Positions 24,381 through 33,727 of a DNA stretch of 48,553 bases are shown here, piece after piece. The DNA is taken from positions 1 to 48,553 of the forward strand of contig DATFAS010000192.1 of NCBI GenBank assembly GCA_035254305.1, read 5' to 3'. Each line of letters starts with the position of its first letter. Within the stretch, counting starts at the first letter, position 1. The translations under genes and the position numbers were made by a program. Source of the stretch: DATFAS01 sp035254305 (lineage in GTDB: Bacteria > Bacillota > Bacilli > Aneurinibacillales > RAOX-1). The notes beneath the pieces were generated by a model. That model did no database searches and was not told the DNA's origin. It was given only the letters and a program-made list of their open reading frames with translations.

Positions 24381-26765
24381 TTAAGCTGGAATCTCTTCCA
24401 TAATGAAGGCCTCGACTATATCGCCCTCACGGATATCATTGTACTTCTCGATCGTTATTCCACACTCATAACCTTGTGCAACTTCCTTCACATCATCTTT
24501 AAATCGTTTTAAAGTATCTAGCTTTCCTTCGAAAATAACTACACCATCACGAATAACACGTACACCTGAATCACGGGTAATCTTTCCATCTATAACGTAG
24601 CTTCCTGCAATATTCCCCACTTTAGAAACTTTAAAGACTTGTCGAACCTCAGCTTGCCCGATAATTTTTTCCTGATAAACCGGTTCAAGAAGCCCTTTCA
24701 TGGCAGCCTCTATTTCTTCCATCACCTTATAAATAATCCGATGTAAACGAATATCCACTTTTTGCTGTTCAGCAATTGCCTTTGCATTTACATCAGGGCG
24801 AACATTAAAGCCAATAATAATAGCATTAGAAGCAGACGCTAGAATAACATCCGATTCCGAAATCGCACCAACGCCGGAGTGAATAATGCGAACACGTGCC
24901 CCTTCTACATCAATTTTCTCTAATGATCCACGTAGAGCCTCTACAGAACCTTGTACGTCGCCCTTAATAATGACATTAACTTCCTTTATTTCGCCCTCTT
25001 TGATCTGGTTAAATAGATCATCCAATGAAACACGGGCTGAAGCTCGAAGCTCTGTCTCACGACGCTTAACTGCTCTTTTCTCACCAATAGAACGGGCTTT
25101 CTTCTCATCTTCGAAGACCATAAACTGATCTCCTGCTTGTGGCACATCATTCAAACCAGTAATTTCTACAGGAGTAGAAGGACCAGCCTCTTTAATTCTG
25201 CGCCCTTTATCATTAACCATGGCACGTACTTTACCGAATGTACTTCCAACAACAATAGGGTCTCCTACATGAAGAGTTCCGTGCTGCACAAGTACAGTGG
25301 CGACAGGTCCACGACCGCGATCTAATTCTGCTTCAATTACGGAGCCACGAGCACGCTTATTCGGGTTAGCTTTGAATTCCTGAACCTCAGATACAAGCAG
25401 AATCATTTCGAGCAACTCATCTAATCCCTGCTTCATCTTTGCAGATACATTAACAAAGATCGTTTCTCCGCCCCATGCTTCAGATACGAGGCCATGCTCA
25501 GTTAATTCCTGCATGACGCGTTCTGGGTTGGCATCTGGCTTATCAATCTTGTTTACTGCAACAATAATTGGAACTTGAGCCGCTTTTGCGTGATTAATCG
25601 CTTCTACTGTTTGTGGCATCACACCATCATCTGCTGCAACCACAAGAATAGTGATATCTGTTACCTTTGCTCCACGTGCACGCATGGTAGTAAAGGCAGC
25701 GTGACCTGGTGTATCTAGGAATGAAATCTTTTTATTGTTAATTTCAACCTGATAAGCCCCAATATGCTGAGTAATTCCACCTGCTTCAGAGGAAACTACG
25801 CTTGATTGTCTAATGGCATCAAGTAAAGTTGTTTTCCCGTGGTCAACGTGACCCATGATCGTTACAACTGGGGGACGTTCCTGTAAAGTGGAAGGATCAT
25901 CATTCTCTTCAATCGTTTCAAACTCTAATTCATTAATAAGAATCTTTTCTTCCACTTCTACCCCATATTCAGAGGCAATCAATGTGATTGTATCTGCGTC
26001 CAACTCCTGATTGATATTGGCCATAGTACCTAGGAAAAGAAGCTTTTTAATAATTTCTGAAGGTTCTTTGTGTAACTTTTTTGCAAGTTCTCCAACTGTT
26101 AAGCTTTCTGTGAATACAATTTTATCTGGTAGTTGTTTAGGTGCCCTTGGTTCAGGGAAACTTCCCTTTTTCGATTTTAGCTTATTGCTGAAATCTACAG
26201 AGTTTTTATTGTCATCGAAACGCTTGGGATTTCCCTTAGACTTAACACGTGTCTTCCCGCGTGATTCATAGTTTTCGTCAGTAGTCAGGGGTTTAACATT
26301 ATTCGATTGTGTATTGTTCTCCACCAAATTCCCTCTCTTTTCCTTCTCACCATTTAATGGTTTGTTGTTAGCTACGTGCTGATTGGATGATTTTTTCTGT
26401 TGATTATTATGAACGGCATGATTAGGTCGTGGGCGATCCTTGGCCGGATTATTGGATGCACTACCTTGGTTATTCGATTGATTTGGCTTCAGGTTGCGAC
26501 CTGTCTCCTCACGATTACCTTGTGCAGGTTTTGCTTGCTCTCCTTGGTGTGCGTTACCTTTGGGAGTCTGCGCCACATTAACCGGTTCATTTTTTGATTC
26601 ACCTTTTAGGCTTTTTAAATATTGGTCAACCTTTGCTACAGCATCATTTTCCATGGTGCTCATATGGTTTGCCACTTCTACATTTACCTTTTTGAGTATA
26701 GCAATAAGTTCTTTACTTGAAATATTCAACTGTTTGGCGTATTCGTATACTCTTAATTTACTCAT
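24381..26765 (-). CDS. infB: Translation initiation factor IF-2
   Basis: GTPase that brings initiator tRNA to the 30S subunit and promotes subunit joining. It has 794 residues. It opens with an IF2N helical domain (KLRVYEYAKQLNISSKELIAIL) and a second IF2N-like block near residue 225. Between them is a long Asn/Lys/Gln-rich, probably disordered stretch of about 150 residues. The G domain follows with GHVDHGKTT, DTPGHAAFTTMRARG, NKIDKPDAN, then domains II-IV (IIGFNVRPDVNAKA, EAAMKGLLEP). Its first codons overlap the end of ylxQ by eight bases. Confidence 0.98.
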   Translation of the reverse strand: MSKLRVYEYAKQLNISSKELIAILKKVNVEVANHMSTMENDAVAKVDQYLKSLKGESKNEPVNVAQTPKGNAHQGEQAKPAQGNREETGRNLKPNQSNNQGSASNNPAKDRPRPNHAVHNNQQKKSSNQHVANNKPLNGEKEKRGNLVENNTQSNNVKPLTTDENYESRGKTRVKSKGNPKRFDDNKNSVDFSNKLKSKKGSFPEPRAPKQLPDKIVFTESLTVGELAKKLHKEPSEIIKKLLFLGTMANINQELDADTITLIASEYGVEVEEKILINELEFETIEENDDPSTLQERPPVVTIMGHVDHGKTTLLDAIRQSSVVSSEAGGITQHIGAYQVEINNKKISFLDTPGHAAFTTMRARGAKVTDITILVVAADDGVMPQTVEAINHAKAAQVPIIVAVNKIDKPDANPERVMQELTEHGLVSEAWGGETIFVNVSAKMKQGLDELLEMILLVSEVQEFKANPNKRARGSVIEAELDRGRGPVATVLVQHGTLHVGDPIVVGSTFGKVRAMVNDKGRRIKEAGPSTPVEITGLNDVPQAGDQFMVFEDEKKARSIGEKRAVKRRETELRASARVSLDDLFNQIKEGEIKEVNVIIKGDVQGSVEALRGSLEKIDVEGARVRIIHSGVGAISESDVILASASNAIIIGFNVRPDVNAKAIAEQQKVDIRLHRIIYKVMEEIEAAMKGLLEPVYQEKIIGQAEVRQVFKVSKVGNIAGSYVIDGKITRDSGVRVIRDGVVIFEGKLDTLKRFKDDVKEVAQGYECGITIEKYNDIREGDIVEAFIMEEIPA

Positions 26766-27081
26766 ACGTTACCCCCTTGTCTTCGTTATCAATATGCATT
26801 AGCAGTTCCCGGGCAAATCCAGAATCCTTAATTCCTATAACAACCCTTTGTTCTTTTCCAATACAGTGCCCAAGACGATATCTGTCTGCATACAAACGAA
26901 AAGGGGTGTCATATGTTTTACATTTATCCATAAGCTTCTTCTTCGTATTATCAGAGGCATCAACAGCCAAGATAACTAATTGAATTTGCTTAGAAGCAAC
27001 TGCTTTGACTACAAGCTCTTCACCTGTAACAATCTTGCGTGCTTTGGCCGCAAGTCCTAGAAATTGTTCAACTTTAGTCAC
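26758..27081 (-). CDS. ylxQ: L7Ae-family RNA-binding protein YlxQ
   Basis: A 107-residue protein of the L7Ae/L30e K-turn-binding family (VEQFLGLAAKARKIVTGEELV is the family opening). In Bacillus the YlxQ/RplGB proteins bind K-turn RNA; the target is uncertain. It sits between rnpM and infB as in B. subtilis, with a four-base overlap upstream and an eight-base overlap downstream, so translation is coupled to both. The tail after residue 95 is not conserved in my memory of the family. Confidence 0.92.
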   Translation of the reverse strand: MTKVEQFLGLAAKARKIVTGEELVVKAVASKQIQLVILAVDASDNTKKKLMDKCKTYDTPFRLYADRYRLGHCIGKEQRVVIGIKDSGFARELLMHIDNEDKGVTYE

Positions 27082-27353
27082 GTAGCTCTCATCCCTGTTA
27101 GGTCTGTTTCTAGACGTTGATAAACCTCATCTGAAATAGTTACCTCTAATGACCGATCAAGTGCTTTCCTTTTTCTTGCTAAGATGAAACAAGATTCCTT
27201 CCTGCACAGATAGGCCCCACGACCAGAAGCCTTACCGGTAGGATCAATCTTGACATCCCCATCAGGGTTACGCACAACCCGTATTAGTTCTTTCTTTGGG
27301 GTCATCTCCTGGCAGGCTACGCATTTTCGCATAGGTATTTTTTTCTGCTTCAT
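27078..27353 (-). CDS. rnpM: RNase P modulator RnpM (YlxR)
   Basis: A 91-residue YlxR-family protein: PMRKCVACQEMTPKKELIRVVR at the start, GKASGRGAYLCRKESC in the middle. The family was long unnamed; it has been reported to bind the RNase P RNA and modulate its activity in B. subtilis. Two cysteine pairs (CVAC and two further Cys) could bind a metal. It lies 14 bases after nusA and overlaps ylxQ by four bases. Confidence 0.93.
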   Translation of the reverse strand: MKQKKIPMRKCVACQEMTPKKELIRVVRNPDGDVKIDPTGKASGRGAYLCRKESCFILARKRKALDRSLEVTISDEVYQRLETDLTGMRAT

Positions 27354-27367
27354 TTGAGGGTTCCCCC

Positions 27368-28471
27368 CTATTCATTCAGGCTAGTTTCCCCAGGCGAATC
27401 TTCCTGCTGATCCATATCAGGTAAATCATAGCCATCTTTTTTAGCTTGGGTTTCACTCTTTATATCAATCTTCCAGCCTGTTAGTTTTGCCGCAAGGCGA
27501 GCATTCTGCCCTCGTTTCCCTATAGCTAACGATAATTGATAATCAGGAACAACCACTCGGGTCATTTTTTCCTCTTCTACAACATCAACAGTTAACACCT
27601 TAGAAGGGCTCAGTGCATTAGCAACATAAACCTTCGGGTCCTCCGACCATTTCACAATATCAATTTTTTCTCCTCGTAATTCATTTACGATGGTTTGTAC
27701 TCGAATTCCTTTCGGCCCCACACATGCACCAACGGGATCAACATTTGGATCGATGGAATGAACAGAAATTTTAGAACGATCCCCTGCTTCACGAGCCACG
27801 GATTTAATTTCAACAACCCCATCATAAATTTCCGGAACTTCTAGCTCAAATAGTCTTTTTAAAAGACCCGGATGTGTTCTAGAAACAAAGATTTGTGGGC
27901 CTTTCGTCGTTTTTTCCACCTTAGTAATATAGGCTTTCAAACGATCACCTTGAATAAAATTTTCACCCGGCATTTTTTCATTGATTGGCATAATGGCTTC
28001 TACCTTGCCTAAATCGATGTAATAATTACGGGCATCCTGACGCTGCACGATTCCAGCAATGATATCATCTTCCCGATCAATAAATTCACTGTATATAATG
28101 CCTCGTTCAGCTTCACGAATCCTCTGTGTAACAACCTGTTTAGCTGTCTGAGCTGCAATCCGTCCAAAATCCCTAGGGGTAACTTCAATCTCAACAATAT
28201 CATCTAATTGATAATTCGGATCAATTTCTTGAGCTGCATCTATTGAAATTTCTAGGCGTGGATCAAGCACTTCCTCGACAACGGTCTTGCGAGCATATAC
28301 CTTTACTTGCCCCGTATCCCGGTTGACATCAACTCTAACATTTTGGGCGGAATTGAAATTTCTTTTATATCCGGAAATCAACGCAGCCTCTATGGCATCT
28401 ATTAAAACTTCCTTATCAATTCCTTTCTCCCTTTCTATTTCAGTTAATGCATCAATAAAATCCGTATTCAC
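27368..28471 (-). CDS. nusA: Transcription factor NusA
   Basis: Elongation, pausing and termination factor bound to RNA polymerase. It has 367 residues. The N-terminal RNAP-binding domain (FIDALTEIEREKGIDKEVLIDAIEAAL) is followed by an S1 domain (DIIAGIVQRQDARNYYIDLG) and two KH domains (GACVGPKGIRVQTIVNEL and LAIGKRGQNARLAAKLTGW). It lacks the C-terminal acidic repeats of E. coli NusA, normal for Bacillales. It starts at GTG with GGAGG nine bases before it. It lies 54 bases after rimP in one operon whose leader contains an attenuator-like hairpin. Confidence 0.97.
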   Translation of the reverse strand: MNTDFIDALTEIEREKGIDKEVLIDAIEAALISGYKRNFNSAQNVRVDVNRDTGQVKVYARKTVVEEVLDPRLEISIDAAQEIDPNYQLDDIVEIEVTPRDFGRIAAQTAKQVVTQRIREAERGIIYSEFIDREDDIIAGIVQRQDARNYYIDLGKVEAIMPINEKMPGENFIQGDRLKAYITKVEKTTKGPQIFVSRTHPGLLKRLFELEVPEIYDGVVEIKSVAREAGDRSKISVHSIDPNVDPVGACVGPKGIRVQTIVNELRGEKIDIVKWSEDPKVYVANALSPSKVLTVDVVEEEKMTRVVVPDYQLSLAIGKRGQNARLAAKLTGWKIDIKSETQAKKDGYDLPDMDQQEDSPGETSLNE

Positions 28472-28525
28472 GCACTTTTACCTCCTCGTTCAATGACACC
28501 TATTCGATCTTTGATAAATAACCAG

Positions 28526-28984
28526 TTAAAATTCAATCGAGAGACGTGCACTCTCCACTTGATCAAGCTGAATTTGATAGGACTTCTGGCTCTCTTGCAC
28601 CGTAAGGCAAGCACCGTCAAATTCCGTAAGCGTACCCTCGAAAACCTTCATTTCATCAATAGGCACGGAGGTTTTGATCATAACCTTCTTTCCTTTTGCC
28701 CATATGTAATCCTTTGGTTTTTTCAGTGGTCGTTCGATTCCAGGTGACGAAACCTCTAAAAAATAAGCATTCGTAATAGGATCAACTTCATCAAGCCGCT
28801 TGCTTAATAATTCACTAACGTTCCCACAATCCTCAATGTCAATGCCTTCTTCTTTATCAATATAAACACGAAGAAACCAGTTGTTTCCTTCTTTAACGAA
28901 CTCAACATCAACTAATTCAAGATTTTTTTCTTCTAGGATGGGGGTAACAAGCCCCTCAACAACTTCTGTCACATTGGACCCCAT
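28526..28984 (-). CDS. rimP: Ribosome maturation factor RimP
   Basis: A 152-residue 30S assembly factor (YlxS in B. subtilis). N-terminal domain VEGLVTPILEEKNLELVDVEFVKEG, central ISxECxxVSR-like segment (IEDCGNVSELLSKRLDE), the typical LEVSSPGIERPLKKPKDY motif, then a C-terminal SH3-like domain. ATG with AGGAGG upstream. It is the first gene of the rimP-nusA-rnpM-ylxQ-infB operon, about 170 bases after a consensus promoter. Confidence 0.96.
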   Translation of the reverse strand: MGSNVTEVVEGLVTPILEEKNLELVDVEFVKEGNNWFLRVYIDKEEGIDIEDCGNVSELLSKRLDEVDPITNAYFLEVSSPGIERPLKKPKDYIWAKGKKVMIKTSVPIDEMKVFEGTLTEFDGACLTVQESQKSYQIQLDQVESARLSIEF

Positions 28985-29092
28985 CTAAGTGACCTCCTTT
29001 GGCCTTCATGGTTTATTCGTTTATTCGTACAATACCGATAGGCACGAGATATGTATGAAGGGATAAGGCACCCAACCATTAGTGTAAAACGA

Positions 29093-29113
29093 AAGAGTGG
29101 GTCTCCCCACTCT
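29093..29113 (-). terminator. Attenuator-like hairpin in the rimP-nusA leader
   Basis: On the minus strand AAGAGTGGG and CCCACTCTT form a perfect 9-bp stem with loop GAGA, followed by TCGTTTT, an interrupted U-tract. It also lies 90 bases after the polC stop. Because a consensus promoter lies upstream of it (29151-29179), transcripts of the nusA operon must pass it, so it may act both as the polC terminator and as a leader attenuator. Confidence 0.75.
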
Positions 29114-29150
29114 TAAAAGTACTCACGTATCCTTAAGTATTTCCAAAATG

Positions 29151-29179
29151 ATTATACCATAACCCTATTTTACTAGCAA
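29151..29179 (-). promoter_or_regulatory. Sigma-A promoter of the rimP-nusA-infB operon
   Basis: On the minus strand TTGCTA (29174-29179), a 17-base spacer, and a perfect TATAAT (29151-29156) with an extended TGn immediately before it. Transcription would begin near 29144 and give a leader of about 160 bases. This is one of the best promoters by consensus in the window. Confidence 0.82.
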
Positions 29180-29202
29180 CACAGTGGGCTAATGGTAAAT
29201 GG

Positions 29203-32200
29203 TTAAAATAGGGATAATTGATTAGATTCTGGTAATCCTTTTAGACATCCCTGTTCCTCAAGAAACTCAAGAACTGTCTTTGATACCTTTGATCGTTGTT
29301 GAAGATCTTCTATCGATAAGAATTCTCCGCCTTCTCGTGCTTGAGCAATATTGATGGCAGCATTTGTCCCAACACCTGGCAATGCGTTGAATGGTGGGAT
29401 TAATCCTTTGTCATCGACAATAAACTTCATAGCATCTGAACGATAGAGATCAATATTCTTAAAGTGGAATCCACGTTCACACATTTCTAGGGAAATCTCA
29501 AGTACAGTAAGTAAGCTTTTTTCCTTTGGTGCCGCATCATTTCCTTTTCTTTCTATTTCCTCAATTTTTTCTCGAATAGCTGTACTTCCTTTAATCATCA
29601 AAGGAATGTCGAAGTCGTCTGCACGAACGGTAAAATATGTCGCATAATACTCAATAGGATAATAGACCTTAAAGTAAGCGATGCGAACAGCCATTAATAC
29701 ATAAGCGGTAGCGTGTGCCTTAGGGAACATATACTTGATTTGTTTACAAGACCAAATATACCAATCAGGTACATTGTTTTGTTTCATTTCTTCCTCCATG
29801 TCCGGAGTCAGACCTTTCCCTTTACGCACATTTTCCATAATTTTAAATGCTAAGCTTGGATCTAAGCCTTTATACATTAGGTATACCATGATATCGTCAC
29901 GACATCCTATAACATCCTTAAGCGTGCAGGTTCCTTTGCGAATAAGCTCTTGGGCATTGTTTAGCCAGACATCCGTCCCATGAGACAACCCTGATATTTG
30001 CACTAATTCTGCAAAAGTTGACGGTTTTGTATCTTCTAACATCTGACGCACAAACTTAGTCCCGAATTCCGGAATTCCTAATGTTCCTAGGTTGGTTCCA
30101 ATCTGTTCTTGCGTGATCCCTAAGGATTCCGTACTGCTAAATAAACCCATTACTCGTTTATCATCTGTTGGAATGTCCTTTGGATCAAGTCCAGTTAAAT
30201 CCTGAAGCATTCGAATCACGGTCGGATCGTCATGACCCAGAATATCTAATTTCAGAAGATTATCATGGATTGAATGAAAATCAAAGTGCGTCGTTCTCCA
30301 TTCCGAATTTTTATCATCAGCCGGAAACTGAATAGGACAAAAATCATAAATATCCGTGTAATCTGGAACAACAATAATTCCCCCGGGATGCTGACCCGTT
30401 GTTCGTTTTACCCCTGTACATCCCGATGCTAGACGAAGAATTTCCGTATTTTTGAGATGTAAGCCCTTCTCTTCTTCGTACTTTTTCACAAATCCATAAG
30501 CGGTTTTATCAGCAACAGTACCAATCGTTCCTGCACGGAAAACATTATCCACCCCAAAGAGCTCTTGGGTATATTTATGCGCTCTTGGCTGATATTCGCC
30601 GGAGAAGTTTAAGTCAATATCGGGAACCTTATCTCCCTTAAAGCCTAAGAAGGTTTCAAATGGTATGTCATGTCCATCCTTTTTATAAGGTGTTGCGCAT
30701 TGTGGACACTGTTTATCGGGCAAATCATACCCCGAGGCAACCGATCCATCCTCGATAAACTCTGAATGCTTACAGCTTGGGCACGCATAATGAGGGGGTA
30801 ATGGATTGACCTCCGTGATTCCCGTCATAGTTGCAACAAAGGATGATCCTACCGATCCCCTGGAACCAACTAAGTAGCCATCAATATTCGACTTAAGCAC
30901 AAGCTTCTGAGAAATTAAGTAGATCACGGCAAATCCATGACCGATGATACTATTTAATTCCTTTTCTAGTCTTTTTTCAACGATTTCTGGGAGGGGCTCT
31001 CCATACAAACTTTTTGCCCGTTCATAGCTCATATTCTTGATTTCATCATTCGCCCCATCAATGACAGGAGTATATAATTTATCAGGAATAGGTTTTACTT
31101 CCTCAATCCACTCACTTACCTTCCCAGGTCCAACAACAACGACTTCCTTAGTCCCTTCTTCCCCCAAGTAGCTAAATTCCTGCAGAAATTCGTTTGTGGT
31201 TGGAAAATGGGCATCTGGCAATTTATCAGGATTTAGCATACTTGCTCCACCCATGCCACGTACAAGAATTTGACGATAAATCTTTTCATGTGGTTCAAGA
31301 TAATGGACATTTCCTGTAGCAACAACTGGCTTTCCTAATTTATGGCCTAATTCAAGAATTTTTTGGTTAATCCCTCTTAAGGCTGCTTCATCCTTGACTA
31401 GCTCTCTTTCTATCAAATGCTTATTATAATAGGTTGGTTGAATTTCTAAATAATCATAGAATTTAGCTACCTCTTCGGCTTCTTCAATAGGCTTTTGCAT
31501 TACCGTCTCGAAGAGCTCTCCACGTTCACAACCTGAACCAATGATCAGGCCATCCCTATGAGCCATAAGTAAACTTCGCGGAATTCGAGGAACTCTTTGA
31601 AGATATTGTGTGTGTGCTTTCGAAACTAAAATATAGAGATTACGTAAACCTTGCTGATTTTTGGCTAGCAATATAACATGGAATGGTCTTTGCCTTGCCC
31701 AATCCCCTCCACCTTTATATTCATTAAGCCGAGCTAGCTGAGTAATATCTCGTTGTTCTAGCATCAAAATTAATTTCCAGAGCATATTCCCTGTTGCTTC
31801 CGCATCATATACCGCCCTGTGATGACTAACCAATTCAACACCGAGTTTATCGCAAATATTATTTAGTCGGTGATTCTTCAATTCAGGAAGTAGGAAACGT
31901 GCTAATTCAAGTGTATCGATAACGGGGTTAGGAAGCTCTCCTTCACCGATCTTTCGGTACCCTTCATTGATAAACCCAGTATCAAATCTTGCATTATGGG
32001 CAACAAGTACACCATCACCCACAAATTCTCTAAATTCCCGAAGGACTTCATCAACCTCTGGTGCACCAACTAACATATCATCGGTGATCCCCGTTAACTC
32101 TATAATTGTTTTCGTTAAAGGCTCATGAGGGACAGCAAATCTCTCGAATCTCTCAATAATTTCCCCATTCACCATCTTAACTGCGGCAAGTTCAATAATT

Positions 32201-33492
32201 TTGTTATAAACAACAGAAAGACCCGTTGTCTCAATATCGAAAACAATATAAGTCACATCTTTTAGGTGATGTTCCACAGGATTGTGAACTATAGGAACCC
32301 CATCATCGACAATATTGGCTTCTACCCCATAAATGATCTTAATTCCAGCCTTTTGCCCTGCACTGAACGCTTCCGGGAAACTCTGCACCCCACCATGATC
32401 AGTGATGGCAATAGCCGGATGACCCCACTTCGCTGCTTGGGCAACTAATTTTTTTACGGGAGTGACCGCATCCATGGTGCTCATTGGCGTATGTAAGTGT
32501 AGTTCAATTCTTTTTTCCTCTGCCGTATCTTCCCTTGTTTTCACCTTGATTTCATTAATATCATTGGCATTCAACAAGAGTTCTCTAGCATATTGGTCAT
32601 ATTGAACTCCACCTCTTACCTTCACCCACATTCCTTCCTTAACAGATTGAAGCATCGGAATGTCTTCTTTATCACGAGAGAAAACCTTCACAGAAATAGA
32701 TTCTGTATAATCTGTTATTCGGAAGGTTAGTAGAGATCTACCACTTTTTAGATCACGAATTTCAGTCGAGAAGACCTGCCCTTGAACCGTTATCCTTTTT
32801 TCCTCTTCAACAATTTGAGTTAGCGGTACTGGTTCATCTTGTATTTTATATCCGATTAAAAATTCTTGTTTGGCTTCTGCAAGTTCAACGGGATTTTCTT
32901 TTTCTTTCTCAATTAATGCATCCATAGCAAGTGTTCGATCCTCTTGCATTCTTTGTTCGATGAAGGCAAGATATTCCTCAGCTGATTCTTCCACTTTAAA
33001 GTCTATCTGAATCGTGGCACCTGATATTTTATGAATATGATGAATCAATAAACGATCAAGTTCCTTTTTCTTCATCATATTCAATGCTATTTCATTGCCT
33101 ACAGGTATGATCACCTTAATTCCCTCAACAGTTGGTTGTACTTCCCTTAACGTTCCCTGTGATGAGGTTTGTGAAGTTAATTGCTCAATTAAGTAATCCC
33201 AATATTCCGTAATAAAGTTGGGTAAGTCCAATTGACTTTCATAGGAAATATAGCACTCTACTATTGCTAGATGGGCGAAAGACGTGGTCAAGCGTTGAAT
33301 AAACGCACGATAAACTGAACATGGTAACATTTCTTGTAATCGAACATAGAATGTCCATTGTTTGTTTTTCCTACTTAATTCTAATCTTTCAATACTCCCC
33401 TCTGTAAAATACTGATTACAGAACTCTTCCGGGATGTCAGTCTGTCGCAAAAGAAGTTGAAAACGTTCCTTTTGTTCAATCGATTGCTGCAT
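29203..33492 (-). CDS. polC: DNA polymerase III PolC-type alpha subunit
   Basis: Main replicative polymerase of Gram-positive bacteria, with built-in proofreading. It has 1429 residues. In order: an N-terminal domain, an OB-fold (about residues 230-320), a PHP domain (RIELHLHTPMSTMDAVTPV, split by the exonuclease), a DnaQ-type 3'-5' exonuclease (VFDIETTGLS near residue 420 and HNARFD, HRAVYDAEAT downstream), and the C-family polymerase with DIDLNFSGEYQ. A cysteine set (CPSCKH...CPQCATPYK) matches the PolC zinc-binding insert. The ATG at 33492 has AGGAGG six bases upstream; an in-frame TTG at 33498 lies too close to it. Confidence 0.98.
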   Translation of the reverse strand: MQQSIEQKERFQLLLRQTDIPEEFCNQYFTEGSIERLELSRKNKQWTFYVRLQEMLPCSVYRAFIQRLTTSFAHLAIVECYISYESQLDLPNFITEYWDYLIEQLTSQTSSQGTLREVQPTVEGIKVIIPVGNEIALNMMKKKELDRLLIHHIHKISGATIQIDFKVEESAEEYLAFIEQRMQEDRTLAMDALIEKEKENPVELAEAKQEFLIGYKIQDEPVPLTQIVEEEKRITVQGQVFSTEIRDLKSGRSLLTFRITDYTESISVKVFSRDKEDIPMLQSVKEGMWVKVRGGVQYDQYARELLLNANDINEIKVKTREDTAEEKRIELHLHTPMSTMDAVTPVKKLVAQAAKWGHPAIAITDHGGVQSFPEAFSAGQKAGIKIIYGVEANIVDDGVPIVHNPVEHHLKDVTYIVFDIETTGLSVVYNKIIELAAVKMVNGEIIERFERFAVPHEPLTKTIIELTGITDDMLVGAPEVDEVLREFREFVGDGVLVAHNARFDTGFINEGYRKIGEGELPNPVIDTLELARFLLPELKNHRLNNICDKLGVELVSHHRAVYDAEATGNMLWKLILMLEQRDITQLARLNEYKGGGDWARQRPFHVILLAKNQQGLRNLYILVSKAHTQYLQRVPRIPRSLLMAHRDGLIIGSGCERGELFETVMQKPIEEAEEVAKFYDYLEIQPTYYNKHLIERELVKDEAALRGINQKILELGHKLGKPVVATGNVHYLEPHEKIYRQILVRGMGGASMLNPDKLPDAHFPTTNEFLQEFSYLGEEGTKEVVVVGPGKVSEWIEEVKPIPDKLYTPVIDGANDEIKNMSYERAKSLYGEPLPEIVEKRLEKELNSIIGHGFAVIYLISQKLVLKSNIDGYLVGSRGSVGSSFVATMTGITEVNPLPPHYACPSCKHSEFIEDGSVASGYDLPDKQCPQCATPYKKDGHDIPFETFLGFKGDKVPDIDLNFSGEYQPRAHKYTQELFGVDNVFRAGTIGTVADKTAYGFVKKYEEEKGLHLKNTEILRLASGCTGVKRTTGQHPGGIIVVPDYTDIYDFCPIQFPADDKNSEWRTTHFDFHSIHDNLLKLDILGHDDPTVIRMLQDLTGLDPKDIPTDDKRVMGLFSSTESLGITQEQIGTNLGTLGIPEFGTKFVRQMLEDTKPSTFAELVQISGLSHGTDVWLNNAQELIRKGTCTLKDVIGCRDDIMVYLMYKGLDPSLAFKIMENVRKGKGLTPDMEEEMKQNNVPDWYIWSCKQIKYMFPKAHATAYVLMAVRIAYFKVYYPIEYYATYFTVRADDFDIPLMIKGSTAIREKIEEIERKGNDAAPKEKSLLTVLEISLEMCERGFHFKNIDLYRSDAMKFIVDDKGLIPPFNALPGVGTNAAINIAQAREGGEFLSIEDLQQRSKVSKTVLEFLEEQGCLKGLPESNQLSLF

Positions 33493-33555
33493 ACCCAACC
33501 TCCTTTTCTCGAATTCAAAATTATTCTACGGGAAGTAAGCTTAAAGCATGACCTG
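33493..33555 (-). promoter_or_regulatory. Upstream region of polC
   Basis: Sixty-odd bases between repeat copy C and the polC ATG. They contain the AAAAGGAGG ribosome binding site and an AT-rich stretch with GTAGAATAAT, but no promoter with both boxes at proper spacing. polC may be read from proS or from an unseen promoter. Confidence 0.3.
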
Positions 33556-33672
33556 AAAAACTCGGCTGGCACCAAGGCCTTGACCCCTTTTCGAGGGTAA
33601 CGATTGCATCTGACAAGTGGTCTATTCCACGTAGTTCAGAAGCATTGATGACGCTGGTGACAGCCTTCCCCT
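33556..33672 (-). repeat. Dispersed structured element, copy C (upstream of polC; expanded loop)
   Basis: The outer arms are GGCTGTCACC (33656-33665) and GGTGCCAGCC (33564-33573) on the minus strand, nine of ten positions able to pair, followed by GAGTTTTTC. Unlike the other copies, whose arms are 13-15 bases apart, they are separated by about 80 bases. That insert forms its own stem, GCTTCTGA (33636-33643) with TCAGATGC (33606-33613, seven of eight paired), an inner GTGG/CCAC, and a small ACCC/GGGGT hairpin. It lies just after the proS terminator and before polC. Confidence 0.68.
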
Positions 33673-33673
33673 A

Positions 33674-33710
33674 AAATACAAGATGAGTTCCACTACGAAT
33701 GGAACCCATC
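33674..33710 (-). terminator. Rho-independent terminator of proS
   Basis: On the minus strand GATGGGTTCCA and TGGAACTCATC form an 11-bp stem including one G-U pair, followed by TTGTATTTTAG. It is about 18 bases after the proS stop. Confidence 0.8.
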
Positions 33711-33727
33711 GATCTATTCCTATTTTA

